NCBI GenBank assembly: GCA_037074765.1
Contig: JBAMDO010000042.1
Location: 232,629-296,628, forward strand
DNA length: 64,000 nucleotides
From: Mansonella perstans
Taxonomy: Eukaryota; Nematoda; Chromadorea; Rhabditida; Onchocercidae
Direction: 5' to 3'
Position 1 is the first letter of the stretch. Every line of letters starts with the position of its first letter. Below the pieces are notes generated by a model. It was not told where the DNA came from, made no database searches, and saw only the letters and a program-made list of their open reading frames with translations. The position numbers and the translations under genes are program-made. This document shows positions 1-24,335 of this stretch, in pieces.

Positions 1-110
1 TTCACTTGAATTTGACTTTATAATAACTTATATTGTCATTTACGGTAGCTGGCATACAAATCATCAGGAAAAGCAGAGAATATTTTTGGCACTAAAATTG
101 ACATTTTGAT

Positions 111-10308
<10,198 letters not shown>

Positions 10309-11728
10309 AAATTAAATTACCAAAACATTTCTCATTAGGAATACAACCTTGCATTAAATTTTTTATCTTCTTCAGATATTTATCTTACCTGGAAGTTATC
10401 TATCTATATTAAAGTCAACTTATTTGTTAAATATACTTTCTTCAGCATAATAAATGCCATTGAGGACAACTAAAGGAAATTCCCGTGATACTATTTGTGG
10501 AGGGTGATGTTTGCTTTTTCTAGAAGGAAAAGAACAACATTACCCATTTTTTCCATATTCCTATTCTAAACTCAAACTTTATGTTCTCTCTGCATCTACC
10601 GTACTATTTTTCAGATGGCCCATTAATCCGGTGCTACTTCATCTGTGCTTTTACTGCCGTGTTTACCTTCAACTTTATTGCCTAAAGATGCAAGCTTGAT
10701 GATTTATTATTTGCTGGTTTACACTGTTTACCATACCGTGTTTTCATAGAAGAAATTGTGATTAGATGATGAAAATTGATTAAAAAACAGTGTAAATTAA
10801 TGGTATCATTTGTTTTTTTTTTTAAACAAATTTACTAAAGTCTCTGTGATTTGAATTGGTCATTTAGATTCGCACATTTTTGTTATCGGAAGCTTGCAGA
10901 GTTTTCCTTTTCCAAAAATTTAACTTTTCCCATAGTTATTAAGTTTGTAATTAATTCAAGTGTGAATAAAAAATCTTATAAGAACCGCTTCCAATAATAT
11001 AGGAACGTTATAAATATTTTACACAGAAAAAAAAGCATCCTTAGCTGTTTGCAAAGCTAGTTGTTGATATATCTGAGCATTCTTGAGAAATAATAATAAT
11101 GAATAATCGATAATTTTAAATTTACGAAGTTGCACGAATATCATTCCTTTTAGATTTCAACATAAATAATATACCTTAATCATTGTTTTAATTAAACACA
11201 CTAATTACTTCTGATCCTCTTTAATTTCTTCTGCTTATAAATTTCATAATTGAAATATATTTCCAACCTGAACCAAATATTGTAATATGCAAATGACGGG
11301 ATAGATGTCTGATAAATTTAATTTTTCTAAGATTTATCTAAAATTCTATCATCGGTTTTTGTTTGAAGTTTGAATTATAAATTCTTATACACTTACAGGT
11401 TATTTACTTGCTTCTTTGATTATCGCTGTGTTTGCTGTGGCTTAATACACATAACTTATGTTGAAGCATTTGAAATAAACTTTTAGATTAATTATAAAAG
11501 TTGGAGTGAAATCGGCATAGAAGAACGGATTTATAAAAAAAAAAAATTTAGAAGAATAATGGCATTTTTTTGAGAAAATTCTAAAGAAAATTAATGATCT
11601 ATTAATTGCATCAATGAAGCAGTAATTAAATTCTTCGAGTGACTGTTAATTAAATAAAATAATCAAAAAAAGAAAAAACAATTGTTCGTAGTTCAACAAT
11701 TTAAGTGGAAAATTGCAAAGTGAATGGA

Positions 11729-12005
11729 AGGTAGCGAGAGTTTAGTTTAATTTAATAACTTTGAAATAAATTCACAGCTATATTTTATTATATTGTAGAA
11801 TTGAAACTTGATTAACATATCTTTTTCTTGATTTAAAATTGTTATTTTGAAATCGCGAATTTAAGTTTTTTTTTTTGAAGTATTAAGAATTGATAATTTT
11901 CGGGATAATTCAGCTTTTCTGGTCAATTGATTAATTTCAATTATTTATTAAGCCAAAGAATTAACACAAGCCTATTATTCGGGTCTTTATTGGTTGCGAT
12001 CATCT
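11729..12005 (+). pseudogene. decayed partial duplicate of gex-2 intron plus exon
   Basis: This stretch is collinear with about 6790-7065 inside gex-2. Matching landmarks: 'ttagtttaatttaataac' against 'ttaaatttaatttaacaac'; 'cttgattaacatatctttttcttg' against 'tttgattaacacatctttttcttg'; 'gataattcagcttttctggtcaattgat' against 'gataatttagcttttgggtcgatcaattgat'; then 'aagccaaagaattaacac...ctattattcgggtct' against 'tagccaaagaatcaatac...ctattattcgggctc'. The source contains the acceptor and the exon beginning [19 protein letters not shown]. The copy has substitutions and indels that break this frame. It lies 1.4 kb beyond the gex-2 stop, in the same orientation. Confidence 0.85.
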
Positions 12006-12490
12006 AGATTTCTAACAATGACTGCTAATACTCCTACAAATAGGAGTACTATTTATTACTAAGCTATCATCACAACATAGATTTATCTTCTGTCCTTCAT
12101 TCTTTATTGTCATATCTGACGGATAGGTAATGCTCTGCTTCTATAAAATAATTCTTCTGATGATAATGTAGTTACTAAATTGAAATTATAACAAATAAGA
12201 GTTAATTAATTAGGATCGCCATAAGTTAAGTGGTCAATGTTTCATCTTCCAGACTAACCATGTGTATAATATTGCAGGCATGACATAGATACTCGAACTT
12301 ATTTTAGTGCTGCTATTGCAATTATTGCTATTCCTAGGGCTGTCAAGGTATTTAATTGATTAACGGCCTTTTTTGGTTCTAATTAAAAAATTCAGCCATT
12401 GTGATATTGGACTTATAGTTTTATTTTTCTTTTTACTGTGCGGGGTTTAAGGAGAATTATTTTAAGTGCGATTAGTTACATAGTTTTACA

Positions 12491-13335
12491 TTCACAAAAA
12501 TTATTTGGCCCTTGTCAAATTTTATGCTATGATATTTCGATGAGACATGGTCAACTACAAAATGTCACATAATGATTTATTTCCTTGTTTTTAAAATTTC
12601 AAAATGTTCACTACCAAATTGTCAACTATATGATTTATGGAAATATTGTTTTTTTTTAAAATTATGTATCCACTTTTGTAAACAGATATGATTACTGATA
12701 CTCTAATGTCATAAAAATTGTCACTTACTCATCTCTCAGTAATCAGTAACCCGATTGGCTAATTTCTCATAAATAATTCACACCCATTCATTCTTATATA
12801 AATTGACTAGAATTTAAGACTTTATTAATTCTCTCGCCACAATCATTCACTGTTAATTGTTGTTCACTGTCACCGCCTTTTTTAAACTGCTTCACTCAAA
12901 CTACTAATCCAGCTTCTTCCTTCTTATTTCTTGTCTTACTCACAACATTGATTTAAAATCGATTCTCGGGATTAGTAAAAATTGTATTGTATTCGTGTTA
13001 ATTGGTATTTTTATTAATTAATAAATACATATATTATTAACATATTTTTCTAGCTCAAAGGATCGCAGATCCCTGTTTCATAATTCATTAGTTTCTCATA
13101 ATTTTACTTGAGGAACTAACTTCTTTTCAATAACGGAAGTAAAAAAATCGATTATTTTTGTGTTTGTCAAGAAGAAAATTTCAAAAATTTTCGTGACAAA
13201 TTCGTGACAGTCTGAGTCAATTTATATGAGAATAAGTAGGTGTGAATTATTTATGAAAAATTAAGCAAATGGGTTACTGAGTGTGACAAGATCATAGCAC
13301 AAAATGATATTTGCAAAGGTCAAATAATTTTGCAA
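12491..13335. mobile_element. foldback / MITE-like element with long imperfect terminal inverted repeats
   Basis: The left end 'aaaaattatttggcccttgtcaaattttatgctatgat' matches the reverse complement of 13283-13335, 'gcaaaattatttgacctttgcaaatatcattttgtgctatgat'. Further in, 12740-12815 ('cagtaaccc', then 'ctcataaataattcacaccc', then 'tatataaattgact') matches the reverse complement of about 13207-13282. The left arm carries about 190 extra bases between the two matched blocks. There is no coding sequence inside. A non-autonomous DNA transposon or foldback element is the simplest reading. No clear target-site duplication could be fixed. Confidence 0.7.
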
Positions 13336-15565
13336 TATAATCTTTTCGGTTTGCACGATAGATGTGAAATTTCAATTTTAATTTCAAATTCTTTAAAGTA
13401 AGTATTAATTATCTGGAAAAAATTCTTTATTCTTTCTTTATAGATAATGTTATCACAAACAAAGTTTAATGTGAAAGTTGAAATTTTGAATTTGCATTTC
13501 AGTTTGTTTTATTTTTGCAATTCTTTTTTAACTCTTTCAAGTCTTCTTCTGTTTGCAAATTTAACTAAACTCATTTACTTATTTAATTTGATGATTTTTG
13601 TTTCTTTATAAATAAGGATCATAGTACCAGAAGAATCATATGCTTTGAAATATGATAATAATAATTCAAGCTAATTTACTCTTATGAATTGTTATCGAAT
13701 CATCTAAGATCACACAGTATCACAATCAGAAATTTCAAAATCGTTAATCTCTTAAAAGAATGGCATACCAAAAAACAAATGGATAACTAGGTGCTGCTGT
13801 CCAACGCCTGGAATTATCATACTGTCCAACACCTCGCATCATCACCATTCCAATTTTATAAATGTGTCACATAGTTCTGTTTGTCGTTTGTCGCAGTAAA
13901 AGAAAACTATCTGTAATTTTAAAAATAGTTGACACCTAAATAGTTGAAGCTTGTTTCCTTCATTTTGCTTTCTTCATAATTGAAGTCTGTAAGAATAAAA
14001 AGATCATTAAGTTCTCATCTTTCTAATTATGGTAGAAATTTTTCTTTTTGAAAATTAATTAGTCAAATATATGTTTTTCCTCTTTTTTGGAGCCTTCAAT
14101 CTATCAATGTTTTTTTCCAGGTATTTTCAAAATTTGCAAGTTAACGAAGTTCAGCTATGTTTCAGTAAAAAGAATTTCAAACTAAAGAATTTCCTTCTCG
14201 AAAATTATTCCCTCACTTACTGAGAAGTTACAATTTTTATTTTTTAAAGAATTAAATTTAAACTTGCAATTTCTCGATTCCAATTTACATTCATAAATTT
14301 AATATAATTGAGGTCAACACAGAGGAAGCTTCTCAGCAACTTATTGGTAGTTTAGGGTTTTAGAAATCTTAGTGAAATAATAAAAAGTTCTTCGATCTGT
14401 TTGAATATGTTCGAGAGGAAATATCTAGAATTCAAAACTAAAGTTTTAAAGCAGTACATAGGAAGTAACTGATAGTTTCCTGCTCACACTTAATGACCAT
14501 AATCACCGATCCGTAACCTACAAAAGTGAACCAATAGCATATGATCAGCTGATTTCATTAGGTTTTTTTTTGAAGAATAAAGATTACTGCTCTAACGCTT
14601 CCATTTTCATTTCATCAATTATATACTACAATTGCACATTTGCTTTAAACTTTCTAATTTTCTGACATTCGTAACAAAATTTCCATGAATGCAAAAGATT
14701 TTTGAATCTCATGTAACAAAGTTTCGAGTAATTCAACAAATCTAGCATATTTTCAAATGAAGATTATAACAGTCCAGCTTAATTCGATTCCATTATCAGC
14801 GGATTTTATTTTTTTTTTCGCATAAAATTCTGTGGTAATTCAACGTATGCATTTCCAGGCATATGAAATTTATGAAAACAAAAAAAAATAAAAGTGACAA
14901 TTTACGAAGCAATTGCAAAAGGAAGTTAAAACAAGGAATATACAAGGGTAGTAGTAATAAGCTTCAAAAATTTTACATGACAAAAGGCAACCATTTTGTA
15001 ACGATTAGTAAAAAATTATGAAATTGAAAAGGCAAAAACAGAAGCCCATTATTTAATCTGCACAAAACGAGATCAATGTAGTTATTATCCATCCCTGAAG
15101 GATAATACTATAACAAAACAGCTAACGGAATGAAGGAATTCAGATAACAATGCTTCTGACAACCCTAAACTGAAAATGCATATATAATCATCTAAGAGCT
15201 CTTCTATCTATTCATGTTCATGACCAAAAACTTTCTAGTTCTAAAAATTTAGTGAGTATCCATTGTTTTCACACAATTTCGAAATAAGAAGATTAAATGG
15301 TATTAATTCTATTTCAACAGTAAATTTTTTAAAAACATAATAAATTTCTGCAATAGATTTGAAACTGCATATCTAATCACAATTTTCCAAATCTATTACA
15401 ATTTTATATATTGCTTATATTTTAGTTGTTCATGCAATTTTCTAAAATAAAAACCAGAAACAAAAAATCAAACAATAAAAATATTTGTAAAGAACCATTT
15501 AAATTCAAAATTAAAATACACTTGCAAAAGATACGAACAAGAAACATTATATCAGCAAACTGGAA

Positions 15566-18500
15566 CTACTCCTTTGTAGCTGCGCGAACGACAGACATTG
15601 TTATAGTTGAACCAGCAAGCTTTCGACCACTCAACAACATTACAGCTTTGTTTGCTTCCTAAAACTATGAAGCTACAATAAAATTAAAAAAAACATAAAA
15701 CTATGAAGTTTCAAATTATATTCCAAATTAAACAAATCCCCAGCCAATAAAACTAAATAAAATATTATCCAGTATCTTCTAAAACTTGAGTTATTCTGGA
15801 TTTTCAACCCTATAACTAGATATTTATATCCTGATATTCAACTAAAGAAAATACAAACTTGAGGTGAGCCAACAGCTAGGAGGCATTCACCCGTTGGTAC
15901 GCCGTTATCGTCGAGCTTTATTCTCACGGAACTTTCCACTAGCGAATACTTGTCGAAGAACTGAGCCACATCAGTTAAAGTGACATTTGCCGGGAAACCA
16001 TGACAACTAATGACAGTACCTGGTTCTCCTACGGATGCAATTAGCTCTGGTTCCAACATTTCTACCTAAATTTCACTTAGCTATTAAAATTAAAAAATTC
16101 ACTCCAAAAAAAAAAAAAAACTCCTGTTTACAAATGATTTAGTGTGCAATACTGTTAATATCAAATTTTTATGCTTGTTTATAGGAAAATAAATCTTTCA
16201 GCGCACCAATTCAACTTTTTTATCAAGACCAAGATGCATCTGTTGACGGGTAATTGCCGTAAGTGTGATGACATTTTCTCCAAGCTTCGAACCGTTGTAC
16301 ATTTGTACTGCTTTCGTCGCTTCATCCATGGAACTCATATCAACATAGAATATTCCATCAGCCGCCCGGCGTAATGATGCTAAAATTACTGTACAAGTGT
16401 TAATAGTGAGAAAAAACATTTTCTTATCAAACTTCACAATGACAAACTGTTATAAGCGATACCGCGATTCGGATAGGTTGTACAATTTACAAGGGTAAAA
16501 TCAGTAAAACTGTGTATGAAACTTGCCCTGAGCTGTCTGATTTAGCTGCAAGAACTTTGCAACTTCTACATCAGTTTCATTCTCAGGAACATTCTCGACC
16601 ATTAAGCACGATTTCACACTTGGAGGTGGAATGGCTGGAATTGGTCCGGCTGGTCCGTTATTTGGTGGATGAAGTATAGGAGGACGCGGGCCTCGAAGTA
16701 GTGGAGGACCACGACCTGAAGGAGGTGGACCTCGCTGTCGTATTGTTGATGGTGTTGTGTTTCCGAAAAAGCTCGGTGGAGAGATAAGCGGTGGACGAGG
16801 TCGGCTTCCTGAAAGATTTTGTAACATTTCAAATAAAAAAAAAAACCACTCTTAAAATGAATAAAGTGAAGTACAGATTCATATAGGAGGACTTAAGACT
16901 ATAATGGTACCCGGCAAAAGACCACCATGCAGACGAAAGGCTGGAAAACGAGGTGGTGCCACAGAAGACGAATTAGCTGTCCCATTCAAACCAGTGGGAG
17001 AGAGCGAATCTCCAACTTCACGCTCACCGTGATATCCATGAATAAGACTACCTCGATACAATCCTCCTCGACCGCGATTACCACGACCTAAATACTTTTT
17101 CAAACTTATTCAACTTCATATAAAGATTATTTTGAGTGGTGATTTTTTCATCTATAGATTTATCTGAACCAGTTAAAAAGTTCAAATTTTGTCTCTACTC
17201 CTGCCAAAAAAACTATATTAAAAGAAAAATTTCAAAAGAAAAAACGAAAGCTAACTTTTGGAAGGTTCTTGGAAATGTAATACTTCAGCAGATCGGGTTG
17301 GCAAATCAAGCAGTGGAGCAATCGATGATTCGTTTCCATGCTTCCGTTCATATTCTTCCTTCTTTTGGCGTCCAAATCTGTCTGGTACCGCTAACATCTG
17401 GTCTGCATCTTCATTTGTTATCCTGCAAATACATCATTTTTGTCTGTCACTTGTTGTTACTTTACTTCATAGTTGATCTCAGTGGTTGAAATTTCACAAC
17501 TTTGACATATTTCCGGCAATTCTAATTCTTTCGAATGCCAGTTTTCATTTACTCCATATTTTAGAAATCAAAAAAAAGAAATGAAAACATCCATGCATAC
17601 CTCCTTGCACGAATTGGTCGTTCATTGATTTTGCCTCGTACACGATACGCTTTTTCTGCCAAATCAAACGTGCTAAATTCAGCAATCCAACGATCTGATG
17701 CTTGACCATCTTCATTGTAAGCCCGAGTCACTTTTGCTGGCTCACAACGCGGACCAAGATACCTATAATTGATTTTAGTAAATACTTAAATTTAAGAAAC
17801 TGAACTTTACGCTGCGAAAATATAGATACTATTAAAAATTAATATAAGTAATACTGCAAGTAATAATTTAATACTTCAAATAAACAACATAGAACAAGAA
17901 ACAAATTAATTTAGAAGGAATTTCAAACATACTCTCGGATTTCAACTTCTGTTACCCGAAACGGTAAATTTGTGAATTCGATGCAATAACGACCAGGATC
18001 AACTCCACGTCGTTTCGTGTCACGATAGTCTCGATAATCTCGAGGTGAACGTGAGCGACCGTGTCGTGAACCACGATAACGATCTTCGTGATCACGTAGA
18101 GGGCGAGGTCGTTCATCATATCGTCCATCGAAATCACGTCTTTCCTGTAACTACAAAAATTTACATGAGATTCTTTCCTATAAATTTACACTATAAGTTT
18201 CAAAAAAAAAGTGTGATTTTGAAATACGTGTTGAAATATAGGAGTAAAAATTAGACGGGAAGAATACTGCACATATTGAATTTAATTAGGACATAGAATC
18301 TATTTTTTGAAAAATAATATCATACAGGACTACGATAATGTCGTGAAGTGCCAGTACGTGGACTTCTTTCTTCATGATAATCTGTTTCCTTTGTACATTG
18401 TAAGAAAGCTGGCGGAATTTGCAGACTGCCATCTACCGCGTTATCGAATACTTCCTTCGGACAAGAACGGATCCTATAATGTTAAATAAGCCAGAACTTA

Positions 18501-21500
18501 ATATAAAATTGTAAAAGAATGATTGAAAGAAATTGCGTCAATCTTACCTTATACCTTGTTCACCGTCTCTGTCCAGTACACTTTTGGCATCTTTCGCACA
18601 TTCAAAACGTACCAACGAATGCAATGGGAAACCTTAAATAATTCAAGATCCATTTAAGTGATTCACTAAAAATATGATCGTTTTCTATTATTTAAATTTC
18701 TGAAAAACAAAACTTTGAAGGTATTTTCCGGCAAAAAAAAAACTACCTTTCGGATCGAAAACAACTTTGACAGATGACAGTGTAAGAGGTATCGATGGAC
18801 GTAAGAACTGTTCAAGAGCTGCTGGGCGCAAAAGTTCTGACGGAAGTCGGCTGAGTTCCACATAGAAGTTCTGCTTATCTTCCGCCAAACCACTAAAAAT
18901 TAGCAATTATTTTTGTTTGAGAAAGATCTTTTCTAAAATTATTCCAAGCATGCAAAACTATATTAACATTTTATTGGAGGATAAACAGCACCAGGAAGAA
19001 AAAGATAAATCACTGGAAAAAATATCAATGATTGAAAAAGACAAAATAAAAATCAATCACTGTTATGTCAAATAATTAGAAAATAAAAATGATACGTTCA
19101 ATAGCTAACGACATGAGCTTCTTTAAACGTACGACGTATTCGAATACAGTATAATATAATATCATTACAATGAAAGGATATGTTAGCATAGGATTTAGCA
19201 AATTTAATGATATAAAACTTACTGCTGTGTTGATAAAGTTGAAAACACTGGCCCATTGCGTCCAGTATATCGTGCAACAAATGCATTAGCATTTGTTAAT
19301 GTTGGCTGATTGGCTGTTGCAGCACTGGCTGGTAACGTATTTGCCAGTAATGGTGGTACAAGAAGGCCAGGAATCGAAGGTGGTAATGGTAGTACTTGAC
19401 CCGACAACACTGCAGGAGCAGCAACATTAGTCTGCTGATATATCTGAAAAAAATGAAACGCAAAGTTTCACTTTTCACTTTGCTGAAATGTGGAATCCAA
19501 AAAAAATTTTTTGAAATTAAAACCACACTTAAATTTAGACTTTTGGTTAGTAAAATCATTTCCAAGATAATTAAATAAAAAGATGACTGAATTTCATACC
19601 GGAGGAACCTGTGAAATTGCGCTAGAAGCAACTGTTGCTGTAACAACTGCTTGTACGCTAGCATTATAACCTTGAAAATTATTGTCTTGCTCATATTGAC
19701 TGAAGCGTTCTTCACGATTGGACTGTTGATAGCTGCAAATAGAAATGATCCTAATTTACTGCTTCTTTAGCAAAGAATTTTTGAATAAAATTTATTACAG
19801 ATGAAACAATGATTCCATACGGTGTAATGAAAGAACTTTATAAGCTGTTAAAAAAAAAATTTTAAAGTAAGATTAACTTTGATATCTTTATCAGCATTGA
19901 TACTTCTTTCTTTCTGAAGGGACAAATACTTACACAGAGTTCGACTGATTAGTTTGTCCCAGTACATTGAGCATTTTAGGATCTTGCCATGGTCCAATTG
20001 AATGTGCCAATTGTGATGGTGTTGTTGTTGTTGTAACTTGACGATTTACGGTACGAGATTCAAAGCTTCCCTGAGAACCATTTTTCCATGAATCCGATAC
20101 AGGACCATCGGTTGCACGATTCCAGGTATCTTCTGCTACATTTGCTAAACACCAAATCTTTGAATTTAAATTTCACTTAATTCAACTAACTTTACTTCAG
20201 ATTATTTTTTTCTTTTTTGTTAAAGGATTATTCTTCGTTCTTTTTTGATGCTTTTTCTGTTATTCATCCAGATTATATTGGAGTATCCGAAAGGCTTCAA
20301 TCAGAAAATATTTGACTTTAAAATCAATTCTACGCGATAGAAAATAATAAAAAGTATTCCAGTTTACATTTTGATCAAAGGCTCCAAATTTTTTTTTTTA
20401 AACTTATGAAAATTAAATTTATTTAAAAGTATAACAGCAGAGGCCTATTTAAACAAATATCATCAATTACTAGTATCATTTAAATTTCTTCCATTTATAC
20501 TGGATGTGAAACGAAATGTATTTATTAAAAGTACCCATACTTTCCTACTTCATTTCATTTAGATAAAATGAATGGTGCAAAGAAATTCAACGTATATTTG
20601 AAATTTGAAGATTTTTTGCAACAAATTTTTTTTTCCAATATTAATTCTCCAGAATCAAATCCAGTAAATTCAGGATACAAAAAAAAGGCAAAAGAATACT
20701 GTCTAGCCTTTAGATACTTTATCTAAACGGAAGATAAGACAAAGTGGTAAATCTCCTGAATAGTCTTCCTTTTGGATTTTGAATTTTTTTTTTAAAGCTT
20801 AGACATTTAATTATTTCATTACCGAATTTCTTATTTCCCATTCTCCTTGAGTGTTTCTGTATGTTCTTCTGAAGCAGCTTCTTCAAATGATAAGTTATTG
20901 TAACGACAATCTATCAATTAAAAGAAGGTGCTTTAAAAGAAGCACAAAAAAAATTTCAAAAGATTGAAAAACAAGAAAAAATTTAATAAAAATTTCCTTT
21001 GAATTTGAAACTTTCGTAAAAATCTCTATAGGCTAGTAGAATTCATTGTTTTGAATACAAATCAGAATTTTTTCTCCAACTATTGATTCAGGAAGAATTT
21101 CGAAAAAACATTTTGATCGTTTCTCATGCACCATTACATGCCACTTTATATTTTTCCAACAGCAATTAAAATGTTTGCTAAACGCTTTTTGACAACATTT
21201 CAAACAATGCAACTTTAAATACTGTTAGAAAAAAAAGAAACATTCCGAAGTTTTTGTTTGGTCATTTGGAATTCAATAATACGCGTGGCGAATAATTTGC
21301 CAATTGTTCGCATTCACGATAACCTTTTGACCTATTATCAGTTCATTTATGATAATCTTTTGACCTATTAGCAGTTCTGTACTTTCATAATCTTTAATGA
21401 AAGAAAACTATAGTAAAGTTTTTTTTAGAAAATGTTGTTACAAAATCTTTCTTCCACAATTCCATTTCCCCATTTCTTTTTTTTGAAAAAACCGGAGATG

Positions 21501-23876
21501 AAAAGGGAATTAAATAAAAAAATATTACAAAAGGAGAAAACTCATCAACAATAGAGAGAGAACTAACGGAAGAACATGCACCATGCATCATCATTGCATT
21601 CCTGACAACCAAACGGAACTTCAATTCTATCTCTATTTCCTTTTTTTCTATTATCATTATCAGAACTGCAACACTTGCAATGTTTTTATTAATTTTCTGA
21701 AAAGTTCGCGCATTCTTGAGAAAGAAGTTCGTGCACTTTATAAATCGGACAAAAATTAATATCAAAAAGAATTTTGCATCAAACATTTCCACATCTTGAG
21801 TGGGAAAATTCAAAAGTACACTGCAAAATGCAAGAAATGATCAAAAAACACTTTTTCAGCATTCTTCCTCGTCAAAAGCTAAAAAAATTTGGATTACGTT
21901 TCAAAACAATTTCGAATTCCACTAACCTATGAAAATTTCACAAAATAATTTTTCAATATTTCGTACAATATTTTTTCAATATTTTGATTACTTCTGCATA
22001 AAAGTTACCAATCTCTTAAATCTACTAACTTATATTTTATTATTTTAGCATAAGGAGTTACGTAGAAGCTCGAAGTTGTTTTGTTGTCAGTGTTTGAGCT
22101 TATTGATATTTTTATTTTTGGATCAAGTCATCAAATTAATCAAGAGAATGAATTTAAATTAAAAGACAAGAAAAAAATCTCAAAGATCGTAAAGAACTTA
22201 TAGGACCCAGGAGAGCAGTTTCTTTTTCATTTATTGAAAAACTGTCAGCAAAGTGATGAGTGTATCCATATATGTAATCATTTTTCTCTTTAAAATTCCA
22301 GAAATTTTCAGATGTCAAGAAGGAAATCGCAATTTCTCACCAGTTGAACATACTCATAATTTGTATGATTTTCTTATCAAACTAGAAAAAAATTTTCACC
22401 GACGAATTCAGTTCTTTCTTTTCTTCGTTTTTTTCAATTCAAAACCATAACTTATTCAATTATTACTTGCCATATAAAATAATTACCGATTAGCATTTAA
22501 AACGGAGAATGTTTTTAGAATTATTTTAAAGTTTTTTTTTTTTTCGGAATTATTTGCAGCGATAAAAAAGAGAATATTTCTAGCATAAGAAATCCACCAA
22601 AGAAGTTGTGTTATTCTTGGCTGATAAAAACATAACTAATTTTAGGCTTGTGTGAAAAATAAAACTAAGCACAATCATCCTAAAAGTAACTTCTTACGCC
22701 ACTGCTTGATTGCATATATGTTGATTTTATCTGATACATAATGTCATTATTATAAGAAACAGTTTCTATCCTTATAGTATCACTTCCCTCCGGTAGTAGG
22801 TAGAAAAAAAGATTTTTTTAACACAGTCAGACATATTTAACTTTGATGTACTTAGAAACGAAGTTAAGCAAAACTTCCCGAACTAAAACAATATCATTGA
22901 TGGAAGCATGCGCATCATATACGTGCAACTTTCGATCAACTAATTAATCTTTTATTGGAGTAAAAGTTCATATTATGAAGAACCGTTTGCTTTTTGCAAT
23001 ACTGATAATTCATTATTTGCTATCAGAATGTACAATAACGCAATATTTGAATGTGTCAGAATTATTCTAGTTATATCAATACCTTACCTAAATTTGAATG
23101 AATAGTATTTTCAATTTGGTGCAAAGTTTTATAAACTGTTAATCAGTTCAATCTGGCTCAAGCGGTAGCGAAGTTTTATTACCTCAAAATCATCCCGTAG
23201 TAGCGAATTTCCCTACAGTATACTCTTCATCTCAAATAGTTCATGTTCTAAGTTGGGCAACTGCTCATTTTGCATTCTGCCCGCAGAAATTTTAATTTGT
23301 AGTGTCTTAAACCTTCATTTTTTCAAAGAAATCTTTAAGATTTCGACGTTATGAGTAAGACGTCTTTTTTAAAATTTTTAAAATCTTCAGCAATATACCT
23401 CTTGAAAAATCCTGTTGTCCATGTGTACCATTCCTTGTTGCATATATGTCCGTGGCAGCCGAATCTGCCTGTGCAATACGTTGATTTCCAAAATTATCCG
23501 CTGTAGAAGCGGATGAAATTTGGACACCGCGTGTTGCCGGAGAACTATCACGTCTGAGCGATGGAGCAGCAGCGGATGTAGCCGAAGCTACCCCAATGAC
23601 ATTCAGATCCCCGGCACGAGCTTTTGCAATGACGGCGTCCATTTCGACGCGTGAAGACAACAACAAACGTACACGTTGGTCATGTATGCGCCGATTATCG
23701 AAGCGCATCGCTTGACGAGCATCTTCATCAGTGGCAAAACCAATAAAAGCATCACCATCTGGCCCACCAACAATATGTACGGCACCATCCGGTATCCGTA
23801 ATCCGGCGAAGAAACTTCGAATGTCTGCTGCATTAGCAGATAACGGTAATCGTTGTAAACGAATTATCCAAGACAT
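15566..23876 (-). CDS. RBM12-like RNA-binding protein with five RRM domains
   Basis: Read on the minus strand. Exon 1 (23399-23876) starts MSWIIRLQRLPLSANAADIR and holds the RBM12-type first RRM, including GAVHIVGGPDGDAFIGFATD. A 3.25 kb intron follows. Exons 19934-20144, 19600-19732 and 19223-19443 encode a linker rich in Q, S, T and P. RRM2 is at about 18895-18545 (NFYVELSRLPSELL). An R/D/Y/S-rich segment is followed by RRM3 at about 17990-17600 (YCIEFTNLPFRVTEVEIREY). A Pro/Arg/Gly-rich segment (16500-17088, e.g. RQRGPPPSGRGPPLLRGPRP) leads into RRM4 (KSCLMVENVPENETDVEVAK). RRM5 is at about 16065-15566 (GTVISCHGFPANVTLTDVAQ), ending in VVRAATKE and TAG. Phases of the first four exons join correctly. 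Five RRMs around a proline-rich middle match vertebrate RBM12. Its role in RNA processing is inferred from the family; targets are unknown. Confidence 0.9.
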
Positions 23877-24335
23877 TAAGACTACCTAAATCATTAAGTG
23901 TACCTTACTAATTTCCAGCAACACTTCGCGACACGAATAAAGAAACGCTCTCTGTCCATTACTTTGATTTATGTGTTCCATTTGTAGTTTGCTGTACCTT
24001 AAACCCTTCTAAATTGCATATATTAATGTTTAGGAAAATAAAATACTTCTGATTTTGACCGAGAAATGTTTTAAATTAATAATTTGCAGATTGTTGGTAT
24101 CATTCAATGTAGCTGATAATATCAAATCTCATTTCATTTTTAACAAAAATTTTTCTTTAAATTTAAAAATTCGATAATTTGTTTGAACTCGTGAATTAAA
24201 TTTAACTGAAGATTGGAGAAAAACAAGAATGAAGAATGCAAGATAATTTCGTAGATGACTTACAATAATCTGAATAATATCGAGAGGGAGAAAGGAATAA
24301 GCAACTATATATATTAGTTTTAAAATCAGTTAATT

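Larger units (their letters stand above)
10309..15565. other. 5.3 kb non-coding interval between convergent gex-2 and RBM12
   Basis: No convincing coding exon was seen here. An AATAAA at 10449-10454, about 140 bases after the gex-2 stop, is a plausible poly(A) signal. The rest is AT-rich and carries the decayed gex-2 exon copy (11729-12005) and the foldback element (12491-13335), both listed separately. The stretch 13340-15565 shows only simple AT-rich sequence to me, and the part nearest 15566 should include the RBM12 3' UTR. Confidence 0.6.

Noticed and set aside
21394..21813. 139-codon minus-strand open frame inside the large RBM12 intron
   Set aside because: Phe/Lys-rich composition typical of AT-rich DNA; flanking RBM12 exons join in phase without it.
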